From Dermanyssus gallinae (taxonomy: Eukaryota > Arthropoda > Arachnida > Mesostigmata > Dermanyssidae): a stretch of 64,000 nt of DNA. The stretch's first letter is position 1; every line of letters starts with the position of its first letter. The DNA lies in assembly GCA_003439945.1 (NCBI GenBank), contig QVRM01005392.1:1-64000 (forward strand), written 5' to 3'. The translations under genes were made by a program, and so were the position numbers. The notes below the pieces were generated by a model that searched no databases, was not told the DNA's origin, and worked only from the letters and a program-made list of their open reading frames with translations. Positions 41,273 to 51,754 of this stretch are shown piece after piece.

Positions 41273-43096
41273 TATGATCGTCAGATGTTGCACTGGGCTT
41301 GTAAATAATCGAAGCTGACGACAAGCCCATAACTGTTGTTCTGACCCCCCCCCCCCAGCCCGGTACAAAAATTGGCTTACTGTGAAGCTTTTAGGTAGTT
41401 TCAAAATAGAATTCCCTATTTAGAACACGATGTGCATTACTTGCCACGATAGTTACAGCCTACAAATTTACAAAATGACTCAATTCAACGTCTATCGGCG
41501 CAGGTGGAAAATAACGAAGAGGTGGTGTTGACCTATGTAACGGACGTTGCGGGGAACGGGAAATCTGTTTCGCAATTAGTCGTCCGGCTGCTGCGATGAT
41601 AGCGGTGAGCTGATATCGTCAACAGTTGCTGGTCGGTGCTGGAAGTGGCTCGCTTTCCGATCGAGTAAAGCGGGTGGGGGGTATTAGGGCGGTAAGTGGA
41701 TGATGACTCCTAAGTAAGTGTTTCGTGCGTTAACGCCTCTATCCACAGTTAATCCCTAGCGAGAACGACAAGCCCTGCAAGCGACTGCATATTGACTGCA
41801 CCGCCCTGCCTTCTTTTGTCGCCATTTTGCTCCATTTCTCTCCGTTTGTCGTTTGTTTTCCTAGCAGTCAATATTTGCGCTTATGACGCTTAAAAGTATG
41901 TTTGAAGCGCCGTTAGCAGTTCTATGTGGGACAACACCTACTATGGCTACAGCAACAGAAGGAGCAGCCGGAGGAGAAACAACAATAGTGATTACAGCAA
42001 CAACTACAGCAACAATAGGAGAAGGAGCAGCAGCAACAACAACAACAACAACAACAGCAGCAGCAAAACAACAACGATGACAGTCAGCAAACTGACAATA
42101 ATCAGCGACAACAGTAACGACTAATGATTCTGTCAGTACGCGTTTTGCCGCGTGGCGCGTGTGTCTATTCGGACAGCCAAGTGTAATGATAGTTACGCGC
42201 TTCACTGAGTGGGGCTAGGTTAGTTGTTATATATAGGTATCAATGCTGCTGTGGTTTAGACGATACAACAACAGCGGCACAAACGACACCAACAACAACA
42301 GCAACAACAATATCAGCGAAACCAACAGCAATAATAATAACAACCGTGCAATGACAATGCCAATATATCGGCTATGAAGGTATACCTAGCGTATGAGGAC
42401 GACAGTTGGTTGAATAACTGGTTTTGTCGGGGAGGGGGGGGGGGGGGTTGATGTTGCTGACTGCTTATAGATAGTGATGATGATGAGGGGATGAAGTCAT
42501 GATGATGATGATGAGGGGATGAAGTTGCTCTTGCCACTGCTGAGGCATCGGCCGCTGCTGATGCTGGCAGCAAACATTTCAGCAGTTCGGCTCTTTACAG
42601 GCCAGCAGACAATCTTGGCTTAATATCTTCTACTTTATCTCCAGTAGTCGTCGAGTTATCGATCAACGTGTGAGCGTGTGTGTGAAGCGTTGTATTTATG
42701 TCTACTCGTCCGACGACTCTCCGTGTGATGTCTGGGTCGTCCATGCGTGCGCTATCTGTGCGTCAGTCAACCAACCAGCCAGACATCGAATCAAGACGGA
42801 GTCAAACTCTCGATCTTTTGTTCGCCTGCCGGAGAGTGCGTCGTCATTCGATTGCCCGTTGAAGCCCGAAGAAATTGATAGCTGGCCGCCCAACTCTCTC
42901 GACCTCTGTGTGTGGCTCTTCTCTCTCATTCGACGGTGGCCGAATTGACAAATTTTCCTTTTCCGTTCATTGGTGGTTGGTTGATGGTTGGCCTTTGCCG
43001 TTTTCGCTGTCGTTGTCGTTGCCGTTGTTCGTCTCCTCTCGTGTCTCGTTGTCTTTTTCTCTCTCTCACATAGACTGGGTCTGGTTTGGTCTGGCC

Positions 43097-43111
43097 AGGT
43101 CGGATCGGGAG
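43097..43111. repeat. 15 bp direct repeat, left copy (likely target-site duplication)
   Basis: AGGTCGGATCGGGAG, identical to the copy at 43149-43163. The two copies bracket the tRNA-Tyr 5' half. Neighbouring bases differ on both sides, so the repeat is exactly 15 bp. Confidence 0.9.
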
Positions 43112-43113
43112 TG

Positions 43114-43150
43114 CCGTCGATAGCTCAGTTGGTAGAGCGGAGGACTGTAG
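43114..43150 (+). pseudogene. tRNA-Tyr 5' half (nt 1-37), retro-inserted fragment
   Basis: The 37 nt match the first half of eukaryotic tRNA-Tyr(GUA). The acceptor 5' strand CCGTCGA is at 43114-43120 and TA (nt 8-9) follows. A D-arm with GCTC/GAGC stem and the AGTTGGTA loop follows, then G26, the anticodon-stem strand GAGGA, and CTGTAG, which includes the GTA anticodon at nt 34-36. The sequence stops at nt 37, where eukaryotic tRNA-Tyr genes are interrupted by their intron. No 3' exon (anticodon 3' stem, T-arm, acceptor 3' strand) is found downstream. The last two bases also belong to the right-hand direct repeat, so the insert could end at nt 35, 36 or 37. Two extra bases (TG) precede C1. 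It has the A box of a Pol III promoter but no B box, so it should not be transcribed as a tRNA. A 5' tRNA half or a splicing intermediate is the likely source. Confidence 0.8.
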
Positions 43151-43163
43151 GTCGGATCGGGAG
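43149..43163. repeat. 15 bp direct repeat, right copy (likely target-site duplication)
   Basis: An exact copy of 43097-43111. It overlaps the last two bases of the tRNA match by shared AG. Confidence 0.9.
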
Positions 43164-43708
43164 GTGGTGGGTCTGATTGGGCCGATTGATTGTGGTAGGT
43201 CTCGGTCTCGTCTGTCGCGACGGTTGTTCCGCGGTGCACCCAGTGGTGGTGGCGGTGGCGGCGTTTTTTTTTTTTTTGTTGTAACAGCAACAGCAGTAGC
43301 AGCTTTACACAGAAAGATATAGGCAGGCGGCGCGCAAGCAGAAACACAGCAGCAGATAAATAGACATACAGATAAACAGACAAACATACAGAGAGACGTA
43401 TTGGCTGACAGGTTGGCTGGTCGTCGTCTGGCTGGCTGATTGGTTGATTTGCCGCCAAAGAAACATTGTTCTGCACCTACGCGTACAACGTCACCAGCAA
43501 CAAATACCACTCACTACCCAGCAATACCAGCTGCAACCACTGCAAATATGCATACAAAAGTACTGGTACTGTTCACTCGTAGTACGTGGTACGTCCGCCG
43601 ACGTACTATCGCCGGGGTTGTCGCCGTCGTCGCTGCTGCTGCTGCTGCTGGTGCCGCTTGTACGCGGTTATGTCGATCAGTCTATATATTCATATTTACG
43701 TATTTATC

Positions 43709-43746
<38 letters not shown>

Positions 43747-44164
43747 ACGTAGTTTTCTATCTCTTTTGCTTTATCTAGCTTTCTAGCCCTCTTTCGATAT
43801 ATCTATCTATCTTTCTTTCTGTCTTTCTATATACGTATTTATCTATGTATGCAACTAGCTTGATTCGGTAGGTAGACGTGAGGAGCTGGCTTTTGCTCCG
43901 CTACGGCGTCGCTGCCGCTAGCCTGGCTGTAGATGGTAGCAGCGGGCGGGCGATTGGGCGGCCCTCGCCACGCTCTCTCACAGAAGATCACCACCACCAT
44001 CACCACCACCACCAGCATCAGCATCAGCTGCAGCCAGCAACGTCAGCGATGGTAACAGCAGCGGTAACAGTTCCTGCAAGAGAGGCAGCAACAACTGCAG
44101 CAGCAGCAGCAAGAAAGACAACGACGACGACGACGACAATGATAACAAAAATATAGCAAGATTA

Positions 44165-44285
44165 ACAACAACAACAACAACAACAACAACAATTGCAACG
44201 GCAGAACCAAGAACAACAACAACCGCAGCGGCAGCGAGAGCAGCAACAACAACAACAAAGGCAACAACAACAACAACAATACTAT
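44165..44285. repeat. CAA/CAG island
   Basis: CAA and CAG units with GGCAG interruptions. It translates as poly-Q, poly-N or poly-T depending on frame. Confidence 0.85.
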
Positions 44286-45586
44286 ACTCTCTTACCTTGC
44301 CACCACATCGTTGTCGTTGTCGTCGTTACAACCAGCCACCGCAGCATCAGCAACCAGTTAGTTGGTGGCGCCGTCATGCTTGTCGACGTCTCGACGTGCC
44401 GCTGAAGGCGTCGCTGCTGCAGTTGGACTTGTTGCAGTTGCTGCTGGTACTGGTATTGTTGTTGTTGTTGTTGTTAGTGTTGGAGTTGCTGTTGTTGTTG
44501 TTATTATTGTTGTTGCTTGAAGCTGCCGCTACCCCACTCCCCGCCAGCTAGCCAGGTAGCGACCGCAGAAGAGCTGCGCTAATGCTTGCTTGGCGATAAC
44601 CATTCATTTCTCCAACAGCTACCAACCACTGCAGCTGGCGGGGGCTCTGGCAGTCTCTATTCTTGTTGTTGTTGTTGTTCTTCTTGTTGTTACTCTTGTT
44701 GTTGTTGTTGCATTTGTTGTTGTTGCTTCTTTTGCTGGAGCTCTGCCCGCTCAGTGGCTGTGGCAGGGCTGTGTTTGTATCGACCTGACCCGTTGTTACC
44801 GTACTAATCGCAGTTGCAGTAAATTGCAAGAAGAAGAGGAAGAGAAAGAAGAAAAGTCGACGAATTAATAGTAACATTAATAGTTTGCCTGGCTAGACTA
44901 GACGACGCTTTACTAGTTAAGTTTAAGTTTGCTTGGCTGTGGCACTCTACTCGGGAATGTGGTGGTTGTGATGGCCAATGTACCACCACCAGTCCGCATA
45001 CGTAACAGCAACGGTGAGTGGTGCCGGAGGTCGTCACAGTGGTGTCGATAATGATGACGAGGATGATGACCATGATGGCGATGATGATGACGATGAGGAT
45101 GATGATAATGATAATGATGAGAACGAGAGGGTGCTTGCTAATGACGACAACGGTGACGAAAGCCGCCATGCGTGCGCTTGTGGATTCGTGTCCTCTCCGC
45201 GCGTCGCCCAGTCTCGTAGAGTGATCGTAGAGCCGACGATGGTGGTGATGGTAATGGTGGTGGTTGTGGTGATGGTGATGGTGGTATGACACCACACTAG
45301 CAGCAGCAGCAACAGCTACAAGAGAAGAGCCTTGTCCGACGGCATTACTTCATCGACACTTGCTCAGCGAGCGTCTCAACGAATCATTGCGCATACCACG
45401 TACGCAGACCCGTAACAGAAAAGAATAGTAGTGCTTGTTTCGTTTCGGCACGACGAGAAAGGGGACGACCCAACGGTGTTATAGGGTGGCGGTTACGATA
45501 CGACCTACGTGTTCGATATCGACAGACATTTTCTGCTGCCACTGTTTCGACGTCGTACCTTTGTTTCTGCGACGGCGTGCACTGTC

Positions 45587-45628
45587 GCTGCGACCGGCGA
45601 TACCGACGCTGCGACCGGCGATACCGAC
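45587..45628. repeat. 21 bp tandem duplication
   Basis: Two identical 21 bp units lie head to tail at 45587-45607 and 45608-45628, each starting GCTGCGACC and ending ATACCGAC. A 30 bp palindrome begins 26 bp downstream. Confidence 0.95.
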
Positions 45629-45654
45629 GATCGCGCGTCAACAACAAAACTTCG

Positions 45655-45684
45655 GTGAGTCGCACCCAGCTGGGTGCGACTCAC
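45655..45684. repeat. 30 bp perfect palindrome
   Basis: The half-site GTGAGTCGCACCCAG is followed immediately by its exact reverse complement, centred at 45669/45670, with no loop. The base pairs outside do not match, so the palindrome is exactly 30 bp. Confidence 0.97.
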
Positions 45685-46741
45685 TGACATCACGGGGACT
45701 CACTGACTGACTGACTGTGTGTTACGACCCGTAACAGCTGATCAGTGAGTGGCAAGTGGGCAAGTGGGTTCCCTCGCCACCATGCGCAACCTAACAGCAA
45801 TGTGACGGCGCGTTCTGTTGTCGCGCGCAGACGCCAAACCCGAGGTTTGAACGTCGTCGATACGTCGATTGGCGACGACGACGACCACGACGACGGCGAT
45901 GGACGGCATACAACAGCTTTTCACATTTTACGACGACGAATACAGCATCTACTAGTATTACTAGCACTCTGTACTTCATTATTGTTCTTGTAGTTGTTGT
46001 TGTTGTTGTTGGTGGTGTTGTTGTTGTTGCTGTAGCCGTTGCTGTTGTTGTTGTTGTTGTTGCTGCTGTCGTTATTGCTTATACAATCCTTGTCCTCGAT
46101 ACCGTCATTGTCATAGCTGTTGCTATCGTCCTCGTCGGAGGTCACATCAAAGTTACATCATCATCATCATCATTATCGACGCGCCCACTGTCGGGGTGGT
46201 GGTGGCGGCGATGCAAACACCCCACCAGACCACGGCCAGACGCGTTTCCCTTTTAAGATTGTGAGATTCGTCAATAGGATTGCTCGTTAGTTTTGTGTTT
46301 GCAAAAGTGTAGCTACTAAACGTCATTGCCGATGTGAAGCAGCTTGTCGTGTTTCTGTGTGTATGTGAGCGTATGTTGTGTTTCGGCATCAACGGCCTCT
46401 GCTTAGATAGGAGGAGGTGTATGCGCGTATACTCCATTTCTTTGTGTTTCGTTTGTGCTCGCATTGAAATTGTGTTTGTGTCCCCTCTCTAAGGATCTTA
46501 TGTTCCTACGTTGGACGTATAGTCACTGATAATGGCTATACTGAGTTGGCAACAACAACAATAACAACATCGTCATCGTCATCTGATCCAAAAGCAACAA
46601 CAATTATCGGCTCTGCGGATACGACAAACTTACTAAAGGATTACGAGTGAATGTGAAGAAAATATATAGAGGATTACACAGTAGGTGACTTGCTCTGTAC
46701 ATGAGCACGTGTGTGTGTGTTGTGTGTCTTTATGCATCCAT

Positions 46742-46932
46742 ATGTTCAAACTTAACCACAACCACGGGGCAACCAGGGACCCAATGGATTCGTTCTCGAC
46801 CATGCGCATGACCTCGTACGGAGGCATGTCGTGGAGTTCCTACTCGCAGACGGTGAGAATCACCCGCTTCGAACGCAGCCGCAAGAACGTCACACTCCTG
46901 TCGTACAAGAAGAACCTGTACGAATCATACCA
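46742..46932 (+). CDS. candidate protein-coding exon, unknown protein
   Basis: I do not recognise this protein. The frame runs from an ATG at 46742 (an in-frame second ATG is at 46784) to 46932. From the second ATG the peptide begins MDSFSTMRMTSYGG and ends KKNLYESYQ. It is rich in Ser, Tyr, Arg and Met and has no signal peptide or membrane segment. The main evidence is codon use: 42 of 50 codons from 46784 end in G or C, while the flanking DNA is A/T-rich and the region has no simple repeat. Two endings are possible. The frame meets a TAA at 46934-46936, or it is spliced at the donor GTAAGC starting 46933. A possible acceptor (CAACCAG) ends at 46776, so the exon might instead begin at 46777. 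Strand and coding status seem likely; the function is open. Confidence 0.5.
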
Positions 46933-47019
46933 GTAAGCAGCCGATACATAAATATTTTAATGATAGTAGTTAATTAGTTGTCAAAGTGCTCGATCTATTG
47001 CCACTTTTGCCGAACACAG

Positions 47020-47098
47020 GTGCCAACCTCATGTCAGCGACATGCTCGCACAGCGACGCTTAGTTAGGGGCGCGTTGTGCTTTCGACGTCGTTGTCAG
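47020..47098 (+). CDS. possible next exon of the 46.7 kb gene
   Basis: The 79 nt between an acceptor (AACACAG ending 47019) and a donor (CAG then GTAAGC at 47099) stay open in the phase left by the candidate exon ending at 46932. The join completes a Gln codon and adds 26 codons, ending at a codon boundary. The implied intron is 87 bp. Against it, third-position G/C is only about 54%, well below the upstream exon, and a 26-codon window is open by chance about a third of the time. A terminal exon ending at TAA 46934 is a fair alternative. The peptide (rich in Arg and Cys) has no recognisable motif. Confidence 0.25.
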
Positions 47099-48372
47099 GT
47101 AAGCACTTAAAACAAGGGCCTAAACAAGGACCTCCTAAACCACCTGATCGCTAGCAAGCAAAGTAAACCGACTGAATAACCGCCATGAGTTGCGAGGCGA
47201 TTATTCCGGCGATGTCGATGATGGCAGCCTTGACTTAATTTGAATTCTTGACTTTATTTAAATTCTTCACAACCTCTGGTTGTGCGTAGCCAAGCCTGTG
47301 TTCCGGCTGTCGTCAGCTCCTTAGTCCAGCTAAACTCACCGGTTGTTTTACCGGTGCGTATCGCAATTACCGCCATTTTCATCAGGGCGGTGGCATCATT
47401 ATCATTGTCGACACACCATGTCGTCATCGAACGTCATCGATATTTCAGCGACTAGACTGCACGGACAAATCGCGTATAGAACGCATGATAACGGCGCTCA
47501 AACAACGATGCGTAAACATTTTTTTATTTTTCTGTCTCTTTAGTATACATATGCTACGATTACAGCTATGAGCCTACAGCTATTCACCAAAGGGCTACCA
47601 TCAAAGGAGGTCGCCTGTCCTACTAGATGAATGAGATAGTGGTTGAATTCGAAGAAATCAGAAGAATACAGATCTGACGGCGTTTGAGAAAGGCCAGGGG
47701 AATGCATCTTTATGGGGTGTTTGCTTTACTTTGTGTCCCTGCGGCTTCTATTACAGTATCTGTTACAGGTGTGTGCAGGGTAATTAGTGGGGGTCTTTAG
47801 TTGCCTGCGTTGCATTTCAATAGTCGAGGGCGTCAGTTATTTACTCTGAACGTAATCATGAAGGTATTCGTATCCATTCAATTCATAGTCATCACTGTTT
47901 TCATTGCTACTGTTCTGCGTATTGTAACTATTCATATTGTTGTTGTTGTTGTTGTTGTTGTTGCTGCAGCATATGTTGTTGTTGCTACAGTTTTTGTTGT
48001 TGTTGCCGTTGTTGCTTTCACTGTTGTTGTTACTGTTATTGCTGTTGTTGCTGTTCCTGCTGCAACTGTTGTTTTTGTTGTCTCTGTTCCATTGTTGCTT
48101 TTCATTGTTGCTGCTGTTGCTACTACTAATGGTGGTTAGCCTTGCTTGCGCGTTGCTGTTGGCGTTGCCGTTGTTACCGTCGTCTTCAATGATGCCGATG
48201 ATGAGTTTGACCTTAAGGCTATCGACTGATCAAAGCCGCGGGCTCTGTTCGAATGGTCATTTATCTATCGCTATTCGGTTTGCCTGTGTGCTTTGTAGCG
48301 ACCGATGAAATCAACTATGTAAGCGGTCAATGTTCGCGTAATATATATTTACGTTCGCTTGTCACTTTTAGC

Positions 48373-48412
<40 letters not shown>

Positions 48413-48932
48413 GAAAACGCAGCCTACGGTCAATAGGTGATGTTACCTATTATCGAGCGTACTGCACAGACTTAGCTACTGCAAAGTGACTTTTGCACTC
48501 GAGCGCTGTATTGCGTGTCACTAGAGCGACGAAAAGAAATCCTGAGCTGCCACTTGTACCACATAACATAATACTACATAACGTAATACTACATATATAT
48601 ATATATATACTATTTGACCCAAATTGCAAACGTACAACCTTGATTCGGACTAAAAGCTCAATAAAATGCTTACATTTTATAGGGGCGCCCGAATAGACAA
48701 ATAGCACTGTACCAAGAGTTGCATGAAGTCACAGCGGATTGAGACACAGCTTCTTGGCAGATCGTGATCGCGAGGAACCCACATAGGAGACGCCTCATCG
48801 ACTAGGAGGTCACATGGATTAGGCGGCGCCGTTTCCAGTGCACGGCAATGGCATGCCACCGTAAAATTGTCCTGTCTCGACCTCAAAATGTAGGCCATCA
48901 AACATGCAGGTACACCGAATGGCAGTAGTTAC

Positions 48933-48934
<2 letters not shown>

Positions 48935-48974
<40 letters not shown>
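48935..48974. repeat. (TA)n microsatellite
   Basis: About 20 pure TA units. Confidence 0.95.
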
Positions 48975-48977
<3 letters not shown>

Positions 48978-49287
48978 AAAACCCTTTGTTTATCGATAAG
49001 GTGTTTCGACTTCCGTATGGGTAAACAACATCAGACTATTAGTCCAGCGCTAGCAAACAACCTTGCTTTATGGTGAGCTGTCTTACCGATTATGGTTGAC
49101 GAATGCGATGGAAAGGCCAATTTTACGTCAAAAGTTACGACAAGTGGGTGCGCTCATCGAATCATTGTGTTACGCAGAGCACCTGTCGCTTGCTAATCTT
49201 ACTGGAATGAAGGCACCGTATCGAGTCTGTCATTTTCCATTCGCCATCTCACCCGCTCAAAGCCGGTCATACAAACACACACACACA

Positions 49288-49322
<35 letters not shown>

Positions 49323-50448
49323 GAAAAGCTCGTATGAGTCTACTTGAAGGAGTAACGCGCCAGGGGAGTGTCGCGTCACGTCGGAAACGTCGCCTATTGG
49401 GAGAGCCTACGCATCGAAGCAACGCGTCCGTCACCACCCGGCTTCGACTTACTCAAGTGGAAAATACCGGCGGCGCCAGGCAGAAAATGAGCTGCTTGAA
49501 GTTTGAAATTCGCAAAATAAAATCGTTGTAGTCGTCGACATCGCGGCCAACCGTGACAGCCCAATAGCAGCACGAAGTAGCGTTCGCACGTAAAAATTGC
49601 CTCATATTGGCGCATAAACCGCACCGAACTATACATATATATATATATGTATATATATATAAAGAATACAGCGAGTGCGTTTGCCTTTGGTGCGTCGTAT
49701 TTGCAGTTGTTTGAGCTGGATGGTGATATTTCCACTCGAATTGACTTACTGAAGCTTTGTAGTATACTACATGGGAAGACAGTGGACAGGACAGTGGGTG
49801 AGAGCAACAACGAGCTGGCAATCACTGAATCATATATCGAAGTGTGGCCTGTGCGCGATGCGGTGATCGACTGGCTGGGCGATTTCGACACAAGCCGCGT
49901 AATGCATGCGGCAACAACGGCGCACACTTACAAGAAACAACACAACACACGACACCCGACGTCGTCGACAAAATGCGACTGTTTGGGGGTCAGGAGAAGT
50001 TGGGCGCACCAGCTCGGCTCATAGTTTGCAGTGCCTGGTCGTCAAAGTCGTAGAATATACCCGACGACGTATCGTTGTAGTCGCTGCGATTTCCGTTCCG
50101 ATGCCACCGATCGTTGTCTATAACGATCAATAGTTTTAGGTGTTGATTCCGGTTCTTCATTTTCTCTAGTTTCCCCATTTTACTAGCGCTAAAAGAACGT
50201 TACAACAAACACAAGCAGGCAGTCATCATGATTTACTAATTCGTAAGTGCAGTTTTTGATTTGCCAAGCTCTGCTATACTTTCGGATACGCTTGTCATAG
50301 TAGTTGTTCGTTAGTATAGTCGTTTTGAGTTTACGTGGTTTCGAGGAGAACAGCAATATATATATATATATATATATGCGCATGTCGCTTTACTCTGAAA
50401 TTCTATTAGAACAATGAACACAAACATACTAGTCATTGCCGCTTCTGG

Positions 50449-50451
<3 letters not shown>

Positions 50452-50518
<67 letters not shown>
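50452..50518. repeat. (TA)n microsatellite, 67 bp
   Basis: About 54 bp of pure TA, one TTTA interruption, then more TA. Confidence 0.95.
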
Positions 50519-51394
50519 ATACAACGTAATAAGCATAAACAATAGTTTGTTGTCGAACGATTGTGGGATCATGTCGTGAGCCTGATGTCATGAACACGTT
50601 TCTTTGGTATCGTGAAAGACGTTCGTGTATAGCGGCGCAACAAGAGTTCCCCACAGTAAACGGCTGCTGCGATTATTCATTGCAGTCGCCTTGCCTCGTG
50701 CCAATACGCGATATCGAATTCATAACGTGAACTCTGACCTCTACAAAAACCCTGCGGGTGGCACCGCTGTCGTCGCCACCGCCTTGGCTTTGCGCACTGA
50801 GCTGGACTCATCTTCAAGGCAATTAGGGTTGCCCTGACGACGCGGCTTAGGTACGATGTAAATCGCACATTCTCTAAGCATAACACGCTGTCTCAACAAC
50901 TGACCAGCTGAACGCGTTGGCTGAGATCATTCACACCCACACAAGTTTACGCATAGTGTTAGATGTGGTAGTTGGCCGTGTCGGCGTGATTTTAGCTTGC
51001 TATAATCGATCATGTTGATGCCGACGGCTGACCGAGAGCCTCCTCGTGTTGCACTGAGAGGATGTATGACTGATTTTTAGTTACTGTTTTGAGGACTGGA
51101 AAACGCTGCACCTTGCGCAGAACTGCGGGCCGTATACGAGTGTGACGGTCGGCGTGACGAGGTGGTGCGTACGAGGGAGGGGTAAGCCGAAGCAACGCGC
51201 CACATCGTGCACCGTGACCCCTTTGGTGTGTTTCTTCTGTGTTCTTCGTCCGTCCCCCCCCCCCTGAAATCGAGAACCTCCCAGCAGAGGCCGTGCTCCT
51301 CTGCATTAGTCTGGATGGTTGAGTAGCAAAGCGCGACAACAAAAACGATCGATCCATCCCCCGCCTCGCTTCCTGTCGCTTGAGTGATGAGGAC

Positions 51395-51473
51395 GTCAAA
51401 CAGTGAAGACAGTGAAGTCAAACAGTGACACAGTGAAGACAGTGAAGTCAAACCATGAAACAGTGAAGACAGT
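51395..51473. repeat. GTCAAACAGTGAAGACAGTGAA-type tandem repeat
   Basis: Three units, beginning GTCAAA at 51395, 51417 and 51447, are built from the submotifs CAGTGAAGA and AGTCAAAC. Unit lengths are 22 and 30 bp, the longer one carrying an extra CAGTGACA block. The reverse strand reads as a Leu-Ser-Ser-Leu pattern, which is a by-product. Confidence 0.85.
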
Positions 51474-51721
51474 AGTAGTCGTACTAGTAACATTTGTAGA
51501 ATTGCGCCTACAGTAAAGTAGTACAGTGGAACATGAATTGTTCCATTCCTCTTCCTCTTGTCCTGCTTCTTCTTCGTGTCGTTCGATTTCTTCCGTTTGC
51601 CCTATTGGCTCCTCACGCTTTCGACTAGTGATATCTTGTATGTCTACTGCTGCCGCTATGATGCGGTTGGTATGTTATTGCCTGGTTTAGCGAACATTCG
51701 TTCTTTGCTTTCTTCTTCAAT

Positions 51722-51754
<33 letters not shown>

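Larger units (their letters stand above)
38770..43096. other. non-coding, microsatellite-rich region
   Basis: It contains TTG/TTA-rich DNA at 39010-39100 and 39265-39335, poly-A plus (TA)n at 39601-39634, a 9 bp-stem hairpin at 40036-40060, GAT/GGC-rich DNA at 40570-40675, CAA islands at 40855-40920, 42000-42075 and 42265-42345, (TA)n at 41232-41270, 12 C at 41345-41356, 14 G at 42434-42447, and T/C-rich DNA at 43015-43070. No gene is supported. Confidence 0.55.
43164..46741. other. non-coding, microsatellite-rich region
   Basis: It contains 15 T near 43264-43278, (TA)n at 43709-43747, CAC/CAG DNA at 43990-44030, CAA islands at 44165-44280, TTG/GTT DNA at 44440-44520, 44660-44735 and 45992-46080, GAT-rich DNA at 45045-45130 and 45236-45290, the 21 bp tandem duplication and 30 bp palindrome near 45587-45684, and (CAT)n at 46157-46175. 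Long open frames on both strands are repeat-derived. Confidence 0.55.
47099..51394. other. non-coding region with microsatellites
   Basis: It contains TTG/GTT DNA at 47936-48125, (TA)n at 48376-48409, 48595-48608, 48935-48974, 49290-49321, 49631-49661, 50355-50377 and 50452-50518, and a 15 bp tandem duplication (CATAACATAATACTA type) near 48562-48594. A 125-codon frame at 49647-50024 is free of repeats after its start but has no known domain and no codon bias, so it is not called. Confidence 0.55.

Noticed and set aside
43196..43222. Possible tRNA-Tyr 3' exon after the 5' half
   Set aside because: AGGTC resembles the variable region and CGACGG could pair with CCGTCG of the acceptor, but there is no TTCGA T-loop, no T-stem pairing and no 3' strand for the anticodon stem. 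The match is likely chance.
49647..50024. 125-codon forward frame after a TA array
   Set aside because: No homology, no codon bias, and an antisense frame of similar length covers the same DNA.
51395..51473. CRISPR-like repeat array
   Set aside because: The units are contiguous and share sequence throughout, there are no unique spacers, and the genome is eukaryotic.
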